Assembly (NCBI RefSeq): GCF_040802235.1
Contig: NC_133156.1
Location: 182,726,351 to 182,790,350 of the forward strand
Direction of reading: 5' to 3'
Length of the DNA stretch: 64,000 bases
Origin: Manis javanica
Taxonomy: Eukaryota; Chordata; Mammalia; Pholidota; Manidae
Shown here piece by piece: positions 51,316-63,532 of the stretch. The notes beneath the pieces are model-generated. The model made no database searches, had not been told where the DNA came from, and was given only the letters and a program-made list of their open reading frames with translations. Position numbers and translations under genes: made by a program. Every line of letters starts with the position of its first letter. Positions within the stretch are counted from its first letter, which is position 1.

Positions 51316-54021
51316 TTATTTATTAATGTATCATTAATATACTCTTATAAAGGTTTCACAAGAAAAATAATGTGGTTATTACATTCACCCTTACTATTGA
51401 GTCCGTCCCCATACCCCATTGCAGTCACTGTCCATCAGTGTAAAATGCCACAGAGTCCCTATTTGTCTTCTCTGAGTTACGCTCTTACCCATGACCCCAC
51501 ACGCACCATGTGCACCAATCATGATACTCCACAATCCCCTTCTCCCTCCCCACCAACCCTCCCACACCCCTCCCCTTTGATAACCACTAGTCCCTTCCTG
51601 GAGTCTGTGAGTCTGCTGCTATTCTGTTCCTTCAGTTTTGCTTCATTGTTATACTCCACAAATGAGGGAAATCGTTTGCTTTTTGTCTCTCTCCCTGACT
51701 TATTTCACTGAGCATAATACCCTCTAGCTCCATCCATGCTGTTGCAAATGGTAGGGTTTGTTTGTTTCTTACGGCTGAATAGTATTCCTTTGTGTATATG
51801 TACCACCTCTTCTTTAGCCATTCATCTACTGATGGACACTTAGGTTGCTTCCAGATCGTGGCTACTGTAAATAGTGCTGCAATAAACACAGGGGTGCATA
51901 TGTCTTTTTGAATCTGAGGACTTGTTTTCTTGGGGTAAATTCCTAGGAGTGGAATTCCTGAGTCAAATGGTATTTTTATTTTTATATTTTTGAGGAGCCT
52001 TCATATTGCTTTCCACAATGGTTGAACTAGTTTACATTCCCACCAGCAGTGTAGGAGGGTTCCCCTTTCTCCATCTCCTTACCAGCATTTGTTGTTCCTA
52101 GTCTTTTCTATGTTGGCCATCCTAATTGGTTTGAGGTGGTATTTCATTGTTTTTTTTTTTTACTTTTATTTTGGTATCATTAATGTACAGTTACATGGGC
52201 AACATTATGGTTACGAGACTCCCCTCATTATCAAGTCCACATACACACCCCATTCATTGTGTTTTTAGTTTGCATTTCCCTGATAATTAGTGATGTGGAG
52301 CATCTTTTCATGTGCCTGTTGGCCATCTGAATTTCTTCTTTGGAGAATTGTCTGTTCATATCCTCCATTTTTTAATAGGGTTATTTGCTTTTTGGGTGTT
52401 GAGCATGTGAGTTCTTTATATATGTCATTTACAAATTTATTCTCCCATACTGTAGGATGCCTTTTTGTTTTGCTGATGATGTCCTTTGCTGTACAGAAGG
52501 TTTTTAGCATGATGTAGTCCCATTTGTTCATTTTTTATTTTGTTTCCCTTGCCCGAGGAGATGCATTCAGGAAAAAGTTGCTCATGCTTATATTCAGGTT
52601 TTTGCCTATGTTTTCTTCTAAGAGTTTTATGGTTTCATGACTTACAAATCTTTGATCCATTTTGAGTTTACTTTTGTGTATGTAGCTAGTAATCCAGTTT
52701 CATTCTCTTCCATCCAACTGTCCAGGTTTGCCAACTCCAGTTCTTGAAGAGGCTGTCATTTTCCCATGATATATCTGTGGCTCCTTTATTGTATATTAAT
52801 TGGCCTTGTGTGCCTGGGTTTCTATCTGGGATCTCTATTCTGTTCCATTGGCATACGGGTCTGTTCTTGTTCCTGTAACAAACTGTTTTGATTACTGAGG
52901 CTTTGTAGTAAAGCCTGAAGTTAGGGAGCTTAATCCCCCCAGCTTTGTTCTTCTTTCTCAGGTTTGCCTTAGCTATTCGGGGTCTTTTGTGGTTCCATGT
53001 GAATTTTAGAAGTATTTGTTTCAATTCATTGAAGAATGTTGTTGCTATTTTGATAGAGATTTCATTGCATCTTAGATTGCTTTAGGCAGGATGTCCATTT
53101 TGCCAATATTAATTCTTCCTATCCATGAGCATAGGATCTGTTTCCATTTATTGGTGTCTTCTTCAGTTTCTCTCATGAGTGTCTTGTAGTTTTCAGGGTA
53201 TACATCTTTCACCTACTTGGCTAGGTTCATTCCTAGGTATTTTATTCTTTTTGATGCAATTGTAAATGGAGTTGTTTTCCTTATTTCTCTGCTAGTTCAT
53301 TGTTATTAATAGGAATGCAACAGATTTCTGTGTATTACTTTTGTATCCCACAACTCTGCTAAAATCTAAAAATGAGGTGGTGTTGAATGCTATCTTTTCT
53401 TACTTTGGTAACTGAATTCAGTTATTAGTTCTAGTCATTTTTGGTGAATTCTTCAGGGTTCTTTATATACAGTATCATGTCACCTGCAAACAGTTAGTGT
53501 AACTTCTTCCTTGTCAAACGATACCTTTTATTTCTTCGTGTTGTCTGACTGCCGTGGCTAGGACCTCCAGTACTATGTTGAATAAAAGTGGGGAGAGTGG
53601 GCATCCTTGTTTTTAAGATTGGGACCAAGAGTCTTGTTCCCAATCTTAAAGGAAAAGCTTTCAGCTTTTAACTGTTAAGTATGACGTTGGCTGTGGGTTT
53701 GTCATACGGCCTTTACTCTGTTGAGGTACCTGCTCTCTATACCCATTTTGTTGAGAGTTTTTCTCATGAATGGATGTTGAATTTTGTCAAATTCCTTACA
53801 GCATCTACAGAGATGATCATGTGATTTTTGTCCTTTTTGCAGATGTGGTGTATGATGTTGATGGATTTTTAAGTATTGTAGCATCCTTGCATCACTGGAA
53901 TAAATTCTACTTGGTCATGATGATCTCTTTGATGTATTTTTTATTTCAGTTTGCTAATATTCCGTGAAGGATTTTGGCATCTATGTTGATCAGGGATATT
54001 GGTCTGTAATTTTCTTTTGTG
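51316..54021 (-). mobile_element. 5'-truncated LINE-1 (type B), minus strand, with later insertions
   Basis: The 3' UTR at low coordinates and ORF2 C-terminal and reverse-transcriptase-end sequence run to about 54021. The frame is broken many times. It carries a nested type A L1 end (52151-52252), a 54-bp templated insertion (53360-53413) and an 18-bp inverted copy (53612-53629). Flanking AAATCTT on both sides (about 51310 and 54034) may be a short target duplication. Confidence 0.88.
52151..52252 (-). mobile_element. Tiny nested LINE-1 3' end
   Basis: A poly(T) run followed by GGTATCATTAATGTACAGTT and GGCAACATTATGGTTACGAG, flanked by the 8-bp duplication TTCATTGT (52143-52150, 52253-52260), sits inside the larger L1. 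Confidence 0.85.
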
Positions 54022-54842
54022 GGAAACAGTAAAAAATCTTAACTGGATTTTACATAAGGAGTATTTAAAAATATTATTGGTCATGTTAAAAAATACTTCA
54101 TCCTTTAGAAAAACCCAATGAAATATTTATGGGTAAAATGACATAATTAGATTTACTTTAATACAAAAGGGAGTGAAATTATATATATTTAGCCTTGAGG
54201 TAACTGCTAAAACTATGTAATTACTATAGATGGGTAAATTATCCTATTCTTTTCAGTATGCTTGGTATTTTCCACACAGAAATACAATATTAAAATCAAA
54301 TTTAAAAATTTTAAACTTAACTCTCATAAAAACTATTTTTAAGGAATTCAAAAGGCAGTATTTTTTGTAACTTGGTATGGTGACAGATGTTAGCTACACT
54401 TACCATGGTGAGCATTTTGTAATCTATATATATGTCAAATCAGTATGCTATATATAGTTGTACAACTATTATATCCATTATACCTCAGTAATTTCAAAAA
54501 AAATTGAAAAACAGCAGTTTTGGAGAGGCAAATTTCCACAGTATTTTCTGCCAGGAAAGGTAATAAAATCTAAAAATGAGGTGGTGTTGAATGGTATCTT
54601 TTCTTACTTTGGTAACTAAATCATGAAGTGATAGAAACTTACAAGTAGGCTGCAATTTAGTTATATCCCTCAACCAACTAGTAAGCAGAAGTAACTCTGT
54701 ATATAACATTCCATATGTATAGTGTGAATAAAGGAGGTAAGTATTTCAAGGTTTTCTGGGAGAGTATAGTACAATTCTAAATTATGTGTAAAGACTATAC
54801 GCTAACTTTTTCAAAAAACAAAAATATTCCTGTGCTTATAGA
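54022..54842. other. Spacer between two inverted L1s
   Basis: A/T-rich sequence with an old repeat-like tail at 54.34-54.50 kb. It contains the presumed source (54564-54617) of the insertion found in the neighbouring L1. Confidence 0.5.
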
Positions 54843-56962
54843 CAGGAAGAATTAATATTGTCAAAATGGCATCCTGCCTAAAGCAATCTACAGATTCAAT
54901 ACAATCTCTATCTCAAAATACCAACAGCAACTCATGTGTGGAGTTTAACAACAAAGAAAAAACCGAAGGAACAAAACAGCAGCAGACTCACAGAACCAAA
55001 GAATGGATTAACAGTTACCAAAGGGAAAGGGACTGGGGAGGATGGGTGGGAAGGGAGGGACAAGGGGGGAAAAGGGGCACCACGATTAGCACACATAATA
55101 TGGGGGCAGGGAGGAACAGGGAAGGCAGCATAACACAGAAAAGAGAAGTAGTGATTCTATAGCATCTTACTACGTTGATGGACACAGAATATAATGGGGT
55201 ATGTGGTGGGGACTTGATAATGGGGGGAGTCTAGTAACCACAATGTTGCTCATGTAATTGTACATTAATGATAGCAAAAAAAAATATATCAACAGCATTC
55301 TTCAACCAACTAGAGCAAATAATTCTAAAATTCATATGGAACCACAAAAGACCCTGAATAGCCAAATCAATCCTGAGAAGGAAGAATAAAGCAGGAAGGA
55401 TTACACTCGACTTCAAGCTCTACTACAAAGCCACAGTAAACAAGGCAATTTGGTACTGGCACAAGAACAGACTCATAGACCAATGGAACAGACTAGAGAG
55501 CCCAGATAGAAACCCAAGCATATATGATCAATCAATATACAATAAAGAAGCCATGGATAAACAATGTGGAAATGACAGCCTCTTCAACAACTGGTGTTGG
55601 CAAAACTAGACAGCTACATGCAAGAGAATGAAACTGGATTATTATTTAACCACATACACAAATGTAAACTCAAAATAGATCAAAGATCTGAATGTAAGCC
55701 ATGAAACCATAAAACTCAGAAGAAAACATAGGCAAAAATCTGAATATAAACATGAGAAACTTTTTCTTCATTGTATCTCCTCAGGCAAGGGAAACAAAAT
55801 TAAAAATGAACAAATGGGACTACATCATGCTAAAAACCTTCTGTACAGCAAAGGACACCATCAGCAAAACAAAAAGGCTTCTTACAGTACGGGAGAATAT
55901 ATTTGTAAATGACATATCCGACAAGGGGTTAACATCCAAAATATATAAAGAACTCAGACGCCTCAACACCCAAAAAGCAAATAACCCTATTAAAAAATGG
56001 GCAGAGGATATGAACAGACAACTCTCCAAAGAAGAAATTTAGATGCCAACAGGCATATGAAGAGATGCTGCTCCACATCGGTAAATATCAGAGAAATGTA
56101 AATTAAAATGACAATGAAGTAGAACTTCACACCAGTTAGGATGGCCAACATAGAAAAGACTAGGAACAACAAATGCTGGTGAGGATACAAAGAAAGGGGA
56201 ACCCTCCTACACTGCTGGTGGGAACGTAAACTAGTTCAACCATTGTGGAAAGCAATATGAAGGCTCCTCAAAAATATAAAAATAAAAATACCATTTGACT
56301 CAGAAATTCCACTCCTAGGAATTTACCCCAAGAAAACAAGTCCTCAGATTCAAAAAGACATATGCACCCCTGTGTTTATTGCAGCACTATTTACAGTAGC
56401 CACGATCTGGAAGCAACCTAAGTGTCCATCAGTAGATGAATGGCTAAAGAAGAGGTGGTACATATACACAAAGGAATACTATTCAGCCGTAAGAAACAAA
56501 CAAACCCTACCATTTGCAACAGCATGGATGGAGCTAGAGGGTATTATGCTCAGTGAAATAAGTCAGGGAGAGAAAGACAAAAAGCAAACGATTTCCCTCA
56601 TTTGTGGAGCATAACAATGAAGCAAAACTGAAGGAACAGAATAGCAGCAGACTCACAGACTCCAGGAAGGGACTAGTGGTTACCAAAGGGGAGGAGTGTG
56701 GGAGGGTGGGTGGGGAGGGAGAAGGGGATTGTGGAGTATCATGATTGGTGCACATGGTGCATGTGGGGTCACGGGTAAGGCAACGGAACTCAGAGAAGAC
56801 AAATAGGGACTCTGTGGCATTTTACACTGATGGACAGTGACTGCAATGGGGTATGGGGACGGACTCAATAGTAAGGGTGAATGTAATAACCACATTATTT
56901 TTCTTGTGAAACCTTTGAAGAGTTTATATCAATGATGCCTTAATAAAAATAAATACATTTTT
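54843..56962 (+). mobile_element. 5'-truncated LINE-1 (type B), plus strand, with nested type A L1
   Basis: ORF2 sequence begins at GGAAGAATTAATATTGTCAA, is interrupted at 54930-55280, resumes (CAACAGCATTCTTCAACC) and runs to a 3' UTR ending TGATGCCTTAATAAAAATAA. Open pieces such as 55752-56042 (96 codons) remain, but the frame is broken overall. Confidence 0.88.
54930..55280 (+). mobile_element. Nested LINE-1 3' UTR insertion (type A)
   Basis: It begins CTCATGTGTGGAGTTTAACA and ends ATTAATGATAGC plus poly(A). The flanking AAAATA(C/TAT)CAACAGCA copies (54915-54929 and 55281-55297) are a diverged target-site duplication within the host L1. Confidence 0.8.
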
Positions 56963-58239
56963 GTATTTGGAGCCCAATGATAAAAATTCCCAGTCTTAAG
57001 TGTAAAAAGCAGTGGAAAAGAACATTATTCACAATATACAACTAACCATCAACACCACCTGTCACTAGGATAAAACACAAAAATCACTTTAGCAGTGATT
57101 TATACTTAACCAGTTCCTCTTATTCTAATTTAGACTCTAAAATTCTAGACAACTAATTTGAAGGAAATAAGTTTCACACTTAAATTCTCAAGATTAAAAC
57201 TCCAAGGCTTATCTGTACAAGATTAAAGAAGCTAACCATTAACTTCTTTGTTTTTTCTTTAAAGGTAAGATTATTTACTCTGACTGATGTTTTAGTTTGC
57301 TGGCACCTTATTCTCCAACTTTTAATAAGTCTTCTCCCTCTTATTACCTCATTCACACATATGGTTTTAAATAATTACAACTCACTCTTGCCATTCGTAA
57401 ACCACCTCCCTTCCAAGGACATTCCTTAGTCTGTGGCATGTAGTATTTTGTCACTTTGCTTGTGCTGTGACTAAGTCTCAACTGAGTGTATAGTGAGTTT
57501 GATGAATAATAAAAAACTGCTAGTTTTTCTTCACTCCATTCTTGATGACTCTGAGGTTAACTCTTGTGCTGTAAATGGGATTTAAGAGATCTAAAAAATA
57601 GTTGTTTTTTGTTTCCTCCATGCACCCTCTATTATCAATTGGTTCACTCTCATGTAGTACAGTAAGGAATCAGATACTAAAACAATTCAAAGTCAGCAGG
57701 CTATGTCCGAACAGTGACCTAATCTAAAAATTTACAGTACAGGGTTGTGTCCAACACCCAAGGATCCACTGAATTTTTTTTATACCTTTATAACTTTTTA
57801 TAAGCACATTAAATAATAAGCCAAATGGTTTAAAAAGTAAGTCTATGGCTTACAGGAAGGCTGCTTTTCCTTTGTAGTTTCCAACTAATACTAAATGACT
57901 TGCTAGAACCTACCTTAATGGGTCCTGGCAGAAACAGATGTTAACCAGAAACAGAAAAATACAATCTTTCCAACACATTAAAAAAATCAAGCAAACTTAT
58001 ACTCAGAGCTACCTGGGTCAAACATGCTGCAATCTTATCTTATGCAGAAAAATTGAGAGTTTTAAGAAATCTTTGACCTGTCCATCAATGGATGAAACAA
58101 AGCAAAAACACTGTCATAGTATGACTTCTAGTATTACATGAAGAACCCCCAAATAATAGCAGTTGTACAGAAGAACCCCACCTGCAATCAGAGGCAAGCA
58201 AGTCTTTAATAAGTCAGCCACAAACACAAAATTGTATTT
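56963..58239. other. Intergenic A/T-rich sequence 3' of ZNF638
   Basis: No gene or confident repeat was seen. Confidence 0.45.
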
Positions 58240-58487
58240 TAAATATACAGTAGGAACATTTATTTTAACACTTCTAAAAGGTATTTCTCCATGCCTGCTG
58301 ATTTGATATAAAAATCAAACTCATCATACTTTCCCCATCAGTCACTCTACATCAAGTGCAATCAGAAATTTGTACAACATGAGTATTTGCTTCTGAAACA
58401 AAAATTACAAATTAAGTGATAACAAAAATACACAAATCAACTGGACCCTAAATGAATTACTAATGAATTCTCTCCCCTTCCCCCCAA
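58240..58487 (-). other. ZNF638: ZNF638 3' UTR (putative)
   Basis: Non-coding sequence lies between the ZNF638 stop codon and the first strong poly(A) signal on the minus strand, about 250 nt and A/T-rich. The end is placed 15-25 nt beyond AATAAA. Longer 3' ends using later ATTAAA-type signals (for example about 58205-58210) are possible. Confidence 0.6.
58259..58264 (-). terminator. ZNF638: Poly(A) signal AATAAA of ZNF638
   Basis: AATAAA is read on the minus strand about 225 nt after the stop codon. It is followed 20-40 nt later by a U/GU-rich element (TTTTGTGTTTGTGG, roughly 58219-58232), the usual arrangement around a cleavage site. Confidence 0.65.
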
Positions 58488-58553
58488 TCACCTAGAGCTT
58501 CTTTCTTCAGCCTCATTCTGTTCCTTTTCTTTTCTTTGCTTGGCCATGAACTT
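58488..58553 (-). CDS. ZNF638: ZNF638 last coding exon with stop codon
   Basis: After a CTTTTAACAG acceptor (AG at 58555-58554) the minus strand reads KFMAKQRKEKEQNEAEERSS-R and then TGA at 58490-58488. This is the charged, probably helical C-terminus of ZNF638. The exon starts in phase 0, matching the penultimate exon (NTE-KFMAKQ). The coding part is 66 nt with the stop codon, and the exon then continues into the 3' UTR. Identification rests on the remembered C-terminus and on the continuous frame across four exons. Confidence 0.97.
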   Translation of the reverse strand, partial: KFMAKQRKEKEQNEAEERSSR

Positions 58554-58689
58554 CTGTTAAAAGCAATTGCAATATGAAATATTTATTAGATGTTGTTTTG
58601 CTGTGTATACAAAAATATCTACTGTATTTCACTGTATTTACAATTTAAAAGAACCTGATCCTACAGATTAGAAACTAGTGCCTTTCATT

Positions 58690-59225
58690 AACATTCCTTC
58701 CTTCCATTCATCAGTCATCTGATATTTATGATATACCAGGCACTCTGCTTGGGGATTCAGTGGTCAATTAAGATAGGTAAGGCCCTTTACCTCAGGGAAC
58801 TTACATTCTAGTGGGGGAAGAGAAACAATAAAATAAGTAAATATTTTTGGGTGGTGTTAAGCACTATAAAGGGAAGAAAATACAATAAGGTAACTGACAG
58901 AAGTTGACCCTTTTTGGGAGTGGGAGTGAGTATTCCAGTCTTTCTTAGGCAAAGGCCTTTGTGGGAAGCTGATACTTGATCAAGACATGAAAATGAGAAA
59001 ACCAGTGGGACTGGGAGAGGCAAAGTAACAGCAACATAAAGATGCAAAGGCAGCAAAGGGACTTTTCATGTATGAAAAGTAAAACAAAAACAGCTAGAAA
59101 AGCTGTGAGATCAGAGAAGCAGAACAGAATCAGATCATGTAGGACCTTACAGATCCACAAGAAGTTACGATATAATTCCAAGTATAATGTGGAATTTTTA
59201 CTTTTAGTAGAAGATTTTAAATGGA
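58690..59225 (+). repeat. L2 LINE 3' part
   Basis: TATGATATACCAGGCACTCT, CAGGGAACTTACATTCTAGT, GGGAAGCTGATACTTGATCA and ATCATGTAGGACCTTACAGA are L2 3' phrases in order. Confidence 0.75.
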
Positions 59226-59247
59226 AAATGACATGATAAATTAAGAG

Positions 59248-59455
59248 CACAGGCAGCATAGCAAAATGTTAAGGCCTAGAAAAAAAGAGCTTGTTTAAAA
59301 TCCTAGATCTGACAATAAACAGGTATGTGACCTTGGGATTAGGTACTTGGATTTAGATAATCCCTGTATGATAGCATCTACCTCCATAAGGTTTATGGGG
59401 GAATTAAATAAACTCAGCAAATAACAGCTCAATAAAATGTTAGATGAGTATCTGT
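59248..59455 (+). repeat. MIR SINE remnant
   Basis: AACAGGTATGTGACCTTGGG, TAGCATCTACCTCCATAAGG and GGGGGAATTAAATAAACTCA match MIR. Confidence 0.75.
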
Positions 59456-59996
59456 GCCACACATTCAATATAGAAAATGTACGTAATAACTCTCATTCAG
59501 AAACAATCAGCCCCATTTCTTCAACTATGGGTAATGATGACTTTCTAGAGTAGCATTTCTCAAAGACATATACAACTTAAAAAGGAGAAAGGGATATGAC
59601 TACACCAGTTTAGGAAATTGGTTAAATAAAGTTGAGTGAATTCTTTCTGACTAAATCATTCAGAAACTTTAATATGCTATATATGTTCATGACTCTTTAG
59701 GAGGGCATCAGAGTATCGCTTCCCACCACACTTTAATGGAGTATCACATGGGACTACTGATCTGTAGAATCCACTGGATAAAAGCTACCAGAAGAAAAGG
59801 AATAAAGACTTGAAGTTCCTGGCAGGGTACAGTAGAGGAGAGGAATAGGTTTTGGACTTATTAGAATAAACTGGCATAAACCCTCAAAAGTTCTCCCGAA
59901 GGGAAAGAATGTACATTTTGGGTGGACACTTAAGTACTTTATTATACCACCACCACCTGTAGAGTTTATGAGGAATTAAGAATCAAAAAAATTTAC

Positions 59997-60115
59997 CTCT
60001 GTATTTTGCTTATGACGTGTACTCTTGCAGTGATTTGTCATTGCTTTTTCACCTGAATAGAAAAGGGAACAAATTGGACAAAAGAATCCAGCCTTCGGTA
60101 CAAGAAAGTCTAAAC
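59997..60115 (-). CDS. ZNF638: ZNF638 penultimate coding exon with C-terminal matrin-type zinc finger
   Basis: A 119-nt minus-strand exon has a CCTCTAG acceptor (AG at 60117-60116) and a GTAAAT donor (GT at 59996-59995). It reads [20 protein letters not shown] then [19 protein letters not shown]. The C-x2-C pair (FFCPICS) followed by two histidines (NH-CKSTRH, spacing five) is a matrin/U1-type C2H2 zinc finger, the last finger of ZNF638. Two leading bases complete the codon from the upstream exon, and the exon ends in phase 0 after NTE. All finger ligands are intact. Confidence 0.97.
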
Positions 60116-60830
60116 CTAGAGGACAGGAAGAGCGGAGGGAGAAAAGAAGGGAGGAAAATTAATGATAATGTATCTGTTACTATGTTTATACAAATGTAAT
60201 AGACATTGCTACATATCTAGGGATCAAGAGCAATTAGCTTTTAATTCATAAAAACGAGGTCTTTATTTTTTAACAAATTGTGTAATATTTGTTACAGGGC
60301 CTCCAGGAATGCCAGGGAATTCCTTCAGAACAGCAATTCACTGGAAAATAATCTGCTGGAGTATATGAAATAAACCTATTTACAAGAATCCCCTGTTAAA
60401 ATAGGAAGAAGAGGCAGAACAATGGCAAACTGCTTGAGGAATATAAAGGGTAAACAAATAAGGTGTTCTTCAGCTCATCTCAGCCCTCCCGAACAAAAGT
60501 TTGCTAGCTAAGCTTTTCACCATGTTCTACCTAACTAGAATTTCTGCCTATCAAGTGTAACTCAATTCTTACCAGAGCAGCAAATAAAGTACCAGTAATA
60601 AAAGGAAAGATATGTCCCAGACCTCAAGAACGCAATAAAAATATCCTTGCCAGGTAAAAACACAGCATAAATAAACTCGTCAGAATTGCCAATGGTGCAA
60701 AACTTGCTAATTTCCACTCTAAAATGATCAAAGCAAGGTTACTCCATTACTCATCTTAACAACAGAACACTTATTTTGGTACTGAATTTTAATTTATATG
60801 TATAAGGAAACAATGTCATTTTTACTTCAC
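60116..60830 (-). other. ZNF638: ZNF638 intron
   Basis: A 715-bp intron from GTGAAG to CCTCTAG. No repeat was confidently recognised. Confidence 0.9.
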
Positions 60831-60932
60831 CTTCAGGGACATCAGGTGCCACTGATTTCCCTAAAGAAGAATCCTCAATTTTCTTTCGTTTTCGTTCAGG
60901 TTCTGACTCCTTTAATCCAGACTCTTCATCAA
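60831..60932 (-). CDS. ZNF638: ZNF638 coding exon (third from the end)
   Basis: A 102-nt minus-strand exon sits between the acceptor AATGACTTTAG (AG at 60934-60933) and a GTGAAG donor (GT at 60830-60829). It encodes [20 protein letters not shown] followed by [13 protein letters not shown] with split codons at both ends. The composition is acidic and then strongly basic: PERKRKK looks like a nuclear localisation signal. This matches the segment just before the last zinc finger of ZNF638 as I recall it. Two leading bases complete the codon begun by the 63533-63637 exon, and the trailing G joins the next exon to give PEG-LDF. Confidence 0.95.
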
Positions 60933-63532
60933 CTAAAGTCATTAAATTTTTCAAGAGAAAGTTATTCAAAATACATTTATAGACTTTGTGAGGCTAACAT
61001 CAGATAATCCCTGCCTCCAAAGATTAATTTACGGTTCACCTAAGTAAACCTTCCTTAGTAAACCCAACTGACCACTCTTAAGATTCTTTGATATAAGAAA
61101 CAAACGGGTACATCTGTTCAATCTTATTAAATGGATTTAAGGATATAGAACTAAAGCCAACAGACTATTTTATACATCGTCCAGAAAGAATTTATAGGCG
61201 AATGGAAGAAGTTTAATTTCTTTAATTACTGGCAAGAGTTGGCTTGTGTATGCAAAGTGCTGGGCTTGTGGGAAGAGTTGGATTACAGGGTAAAGAAAAT
61301 TCTGATGCTCTCTACTGAAACCTTTCCAACCAAGAAAAACTGAGCCTAAACTGATGGACCAAGGCCCTTTTTAGACAGAAAAACAAGTGAAATTACAAAC
61401 ATTAAAAAGCCCAGCAAAGTTAATAACATATAAGAAACATTCAATGTTAGCAGACTCTCTGTAATATAATCCTGGAGGAAGAGAAAAATGGAAACTGTTT
61501 CTAAGAAATCTGGTTGCCTGCCTCAATGCTGTAAATACCTTGCAGTGGTATATATAGTACTTGACAAATCCCTTTCAGGTATGCATTACTCATTTAGCCT
61601 TTATCCCTTGTGAGGTAGGCAAGTCAAACCACCCACCCCCATTTCTTCACAGAGAAAGCAACATGGAGAGAGGTAGGAAACTGGTATGGCTAAGGCTGCA
61701 CAGCTGTGACAAGAGGCTAGAACCAAGACTTCAAGTTCATTGCTTTCTCCATGCAACTACTTTCTGCCAAATCTGAGGGGATGGACAGAAACCGTGAAAT
61801 TTACATTTTACAAGTCATCAGAGGTCCATTTAAAAAGGCTGTCTCCCTTTTCTTGACAGTTAAAACAGCCTCTAATCTCTTCCTACAAAAGTCTATTCTC
61901 TCACCAAACTAATAAATTTTCTCAAACACATATGCTCCCATTACTCCAAAGGCACATTTATCTTATAATATAAATTATATAATAATTTTAATATATTAAA
62001 ATAAATATTTTAAGTTCAGAATTATATTTGTGACTATTTCTTCAGCCTGTTCTTTTTGTTGAGCCATACTGCCTCTATTCTTCACTTGAGATGAGGCAGC
62101 TCTCAGCAAGCTGGTAGCTGGTTGTCATATCACAAAAGAAATCCTGGGGGGGAGACCTTATGAAATCACTCTAGGGGCCATTTGTCAGTCAGCTAACCCA
62201 CTATGGCTTGGTATCAAGGAGAGATTATAAAGAATACAGAGAAAAAAGACTACTCACTAGGCCACAGGAAGGCCACTGTCTTCAAGAAAGTAGGCATGAT
62301 CAATAGCAAATGATGGAAAAAAGTCAAATAACACTATCTTAAAAAGGAAAATGAACTTAAAAAAACAAGCTTGACAACAATCCAATTGGGGGTTCTGTTA
62401 TCAAACCAAAGAATCTTTTCAGGAAGGTGTTTTAGCAAGAAGCTGAAATATATCCAGTTCAATGGCAGATGAAGAAGTGAAAATGGGTGGTTCTTTCTAG
62501 ATGTTTTGCTCTGGAAGGAAGGAGATGGGACCTAGAAGGACTCCAATGTTAAAGGCATGGTGTTTTAAATGGGAAAGAGTTGGCTGTCTTTTATGGGTGA
62601 GGAGCCCTGGTAGGTAAAATACAACACAAGGCAGAGGAGATCCTATATTTGCCCTTGTAAATAGAAATGAAAGGTTACCTAGTGAGGAATAGGCTAGGTG
62701 ATGCAGAACGGGGAAGAGGGCTTATGCTACTCCTGGTTAGAAGAAGAAAAGGAAGGATGCCTATAATATACTGTGAAGCCAGTACTGAGGGTCCAACTAA
62801 GATCAGATTCAATGAACTTGAGTGAACCACAGCTGGTAGTTTTTACCTTAGAAAAGAGAGGACAGAAAAGCAAGAGAGCAATTGTGGAAGGTGCTACAAA
62901 GAGAATGGAACAGAGACACTCTTACAGTGCTTTTTAAGCCATACTGGCAGTTGATTTTTTTGCATTACCTCTCTGAATCAATAAACTTGAGATCTGGAAC
63001 TGTGTGCTTTTATTTTCCTACCCTTTTTAGAATTTTGCTGTGACTATAACAGACAGAATGACAAATATTTGTTGAGTGATTCAAGTACTCTCCCTTACTA
63101 GACACTGTTTCCTATTTGTTTCAACATAAATTTATTAACATTATTAAAACATCGTTTAATTCACTGGTCAACTGCTTCACAGCACCCACAAAACAAGGGA
63201 TCTGGTCCACAAATAAGAGCTAGTTAGTTCTACTTGATGCTACAACATGATCACAATAACCTTTCATGGATCATTTCCACAAATTTGTCACATTCTATTT
63301 TAACAGGATAACTTACTGTTCTAGTATCCCATTCTGTTATGTTCCATTATCTCTCTAACTACAAAGATAAAAATCTTTATCCAGACCTAGTCATTATAAG
63401 CTGCTTTCCCCATCCACCCCTACTCTATTTCACTGTTTTTGTACTTTTCTTCTTAGATGGTAGATATTGGAACTTCAATTACCACCTTGGGCTGTGTTAC
63501 TCTCCTCCCCTCTTCCATCAATACTGCTTTAC
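60933..63532 (-). other. ZNF638: ZNF638 intron
   Basis: A 2.6-kb intron from GTAAAG to GACTTTAG. It contains a MIR at about 61555-61770 and otherwise unique DNA. Confidence 0.9.
61555..61770 (-). repeat. MIR SINE remnant
   Basis: CCTTGTGAGGTAGGCAAGTC, GGCTGCACAGCTGTGACAAG and AGGCTAGAACCAAGACTTCA match reverse MIR. Confidence 0.75.

Larger units (their letters stand above)
58554..59996 (-). other. ZNF638: ZNF638 last intron
   Basis: Bounded by GTAAAT and TTAACAG. It contains an L2 3' fragment and a MIR, annotated separately. Confidence 0.9.

Noticed and set aside
51316..56962. A single L1 with a 5' inversion (twin priming) covering both inverted halves
   Set aside because: Both halves carry their own 3' UTR, so they are separate insertions or a later duplication.
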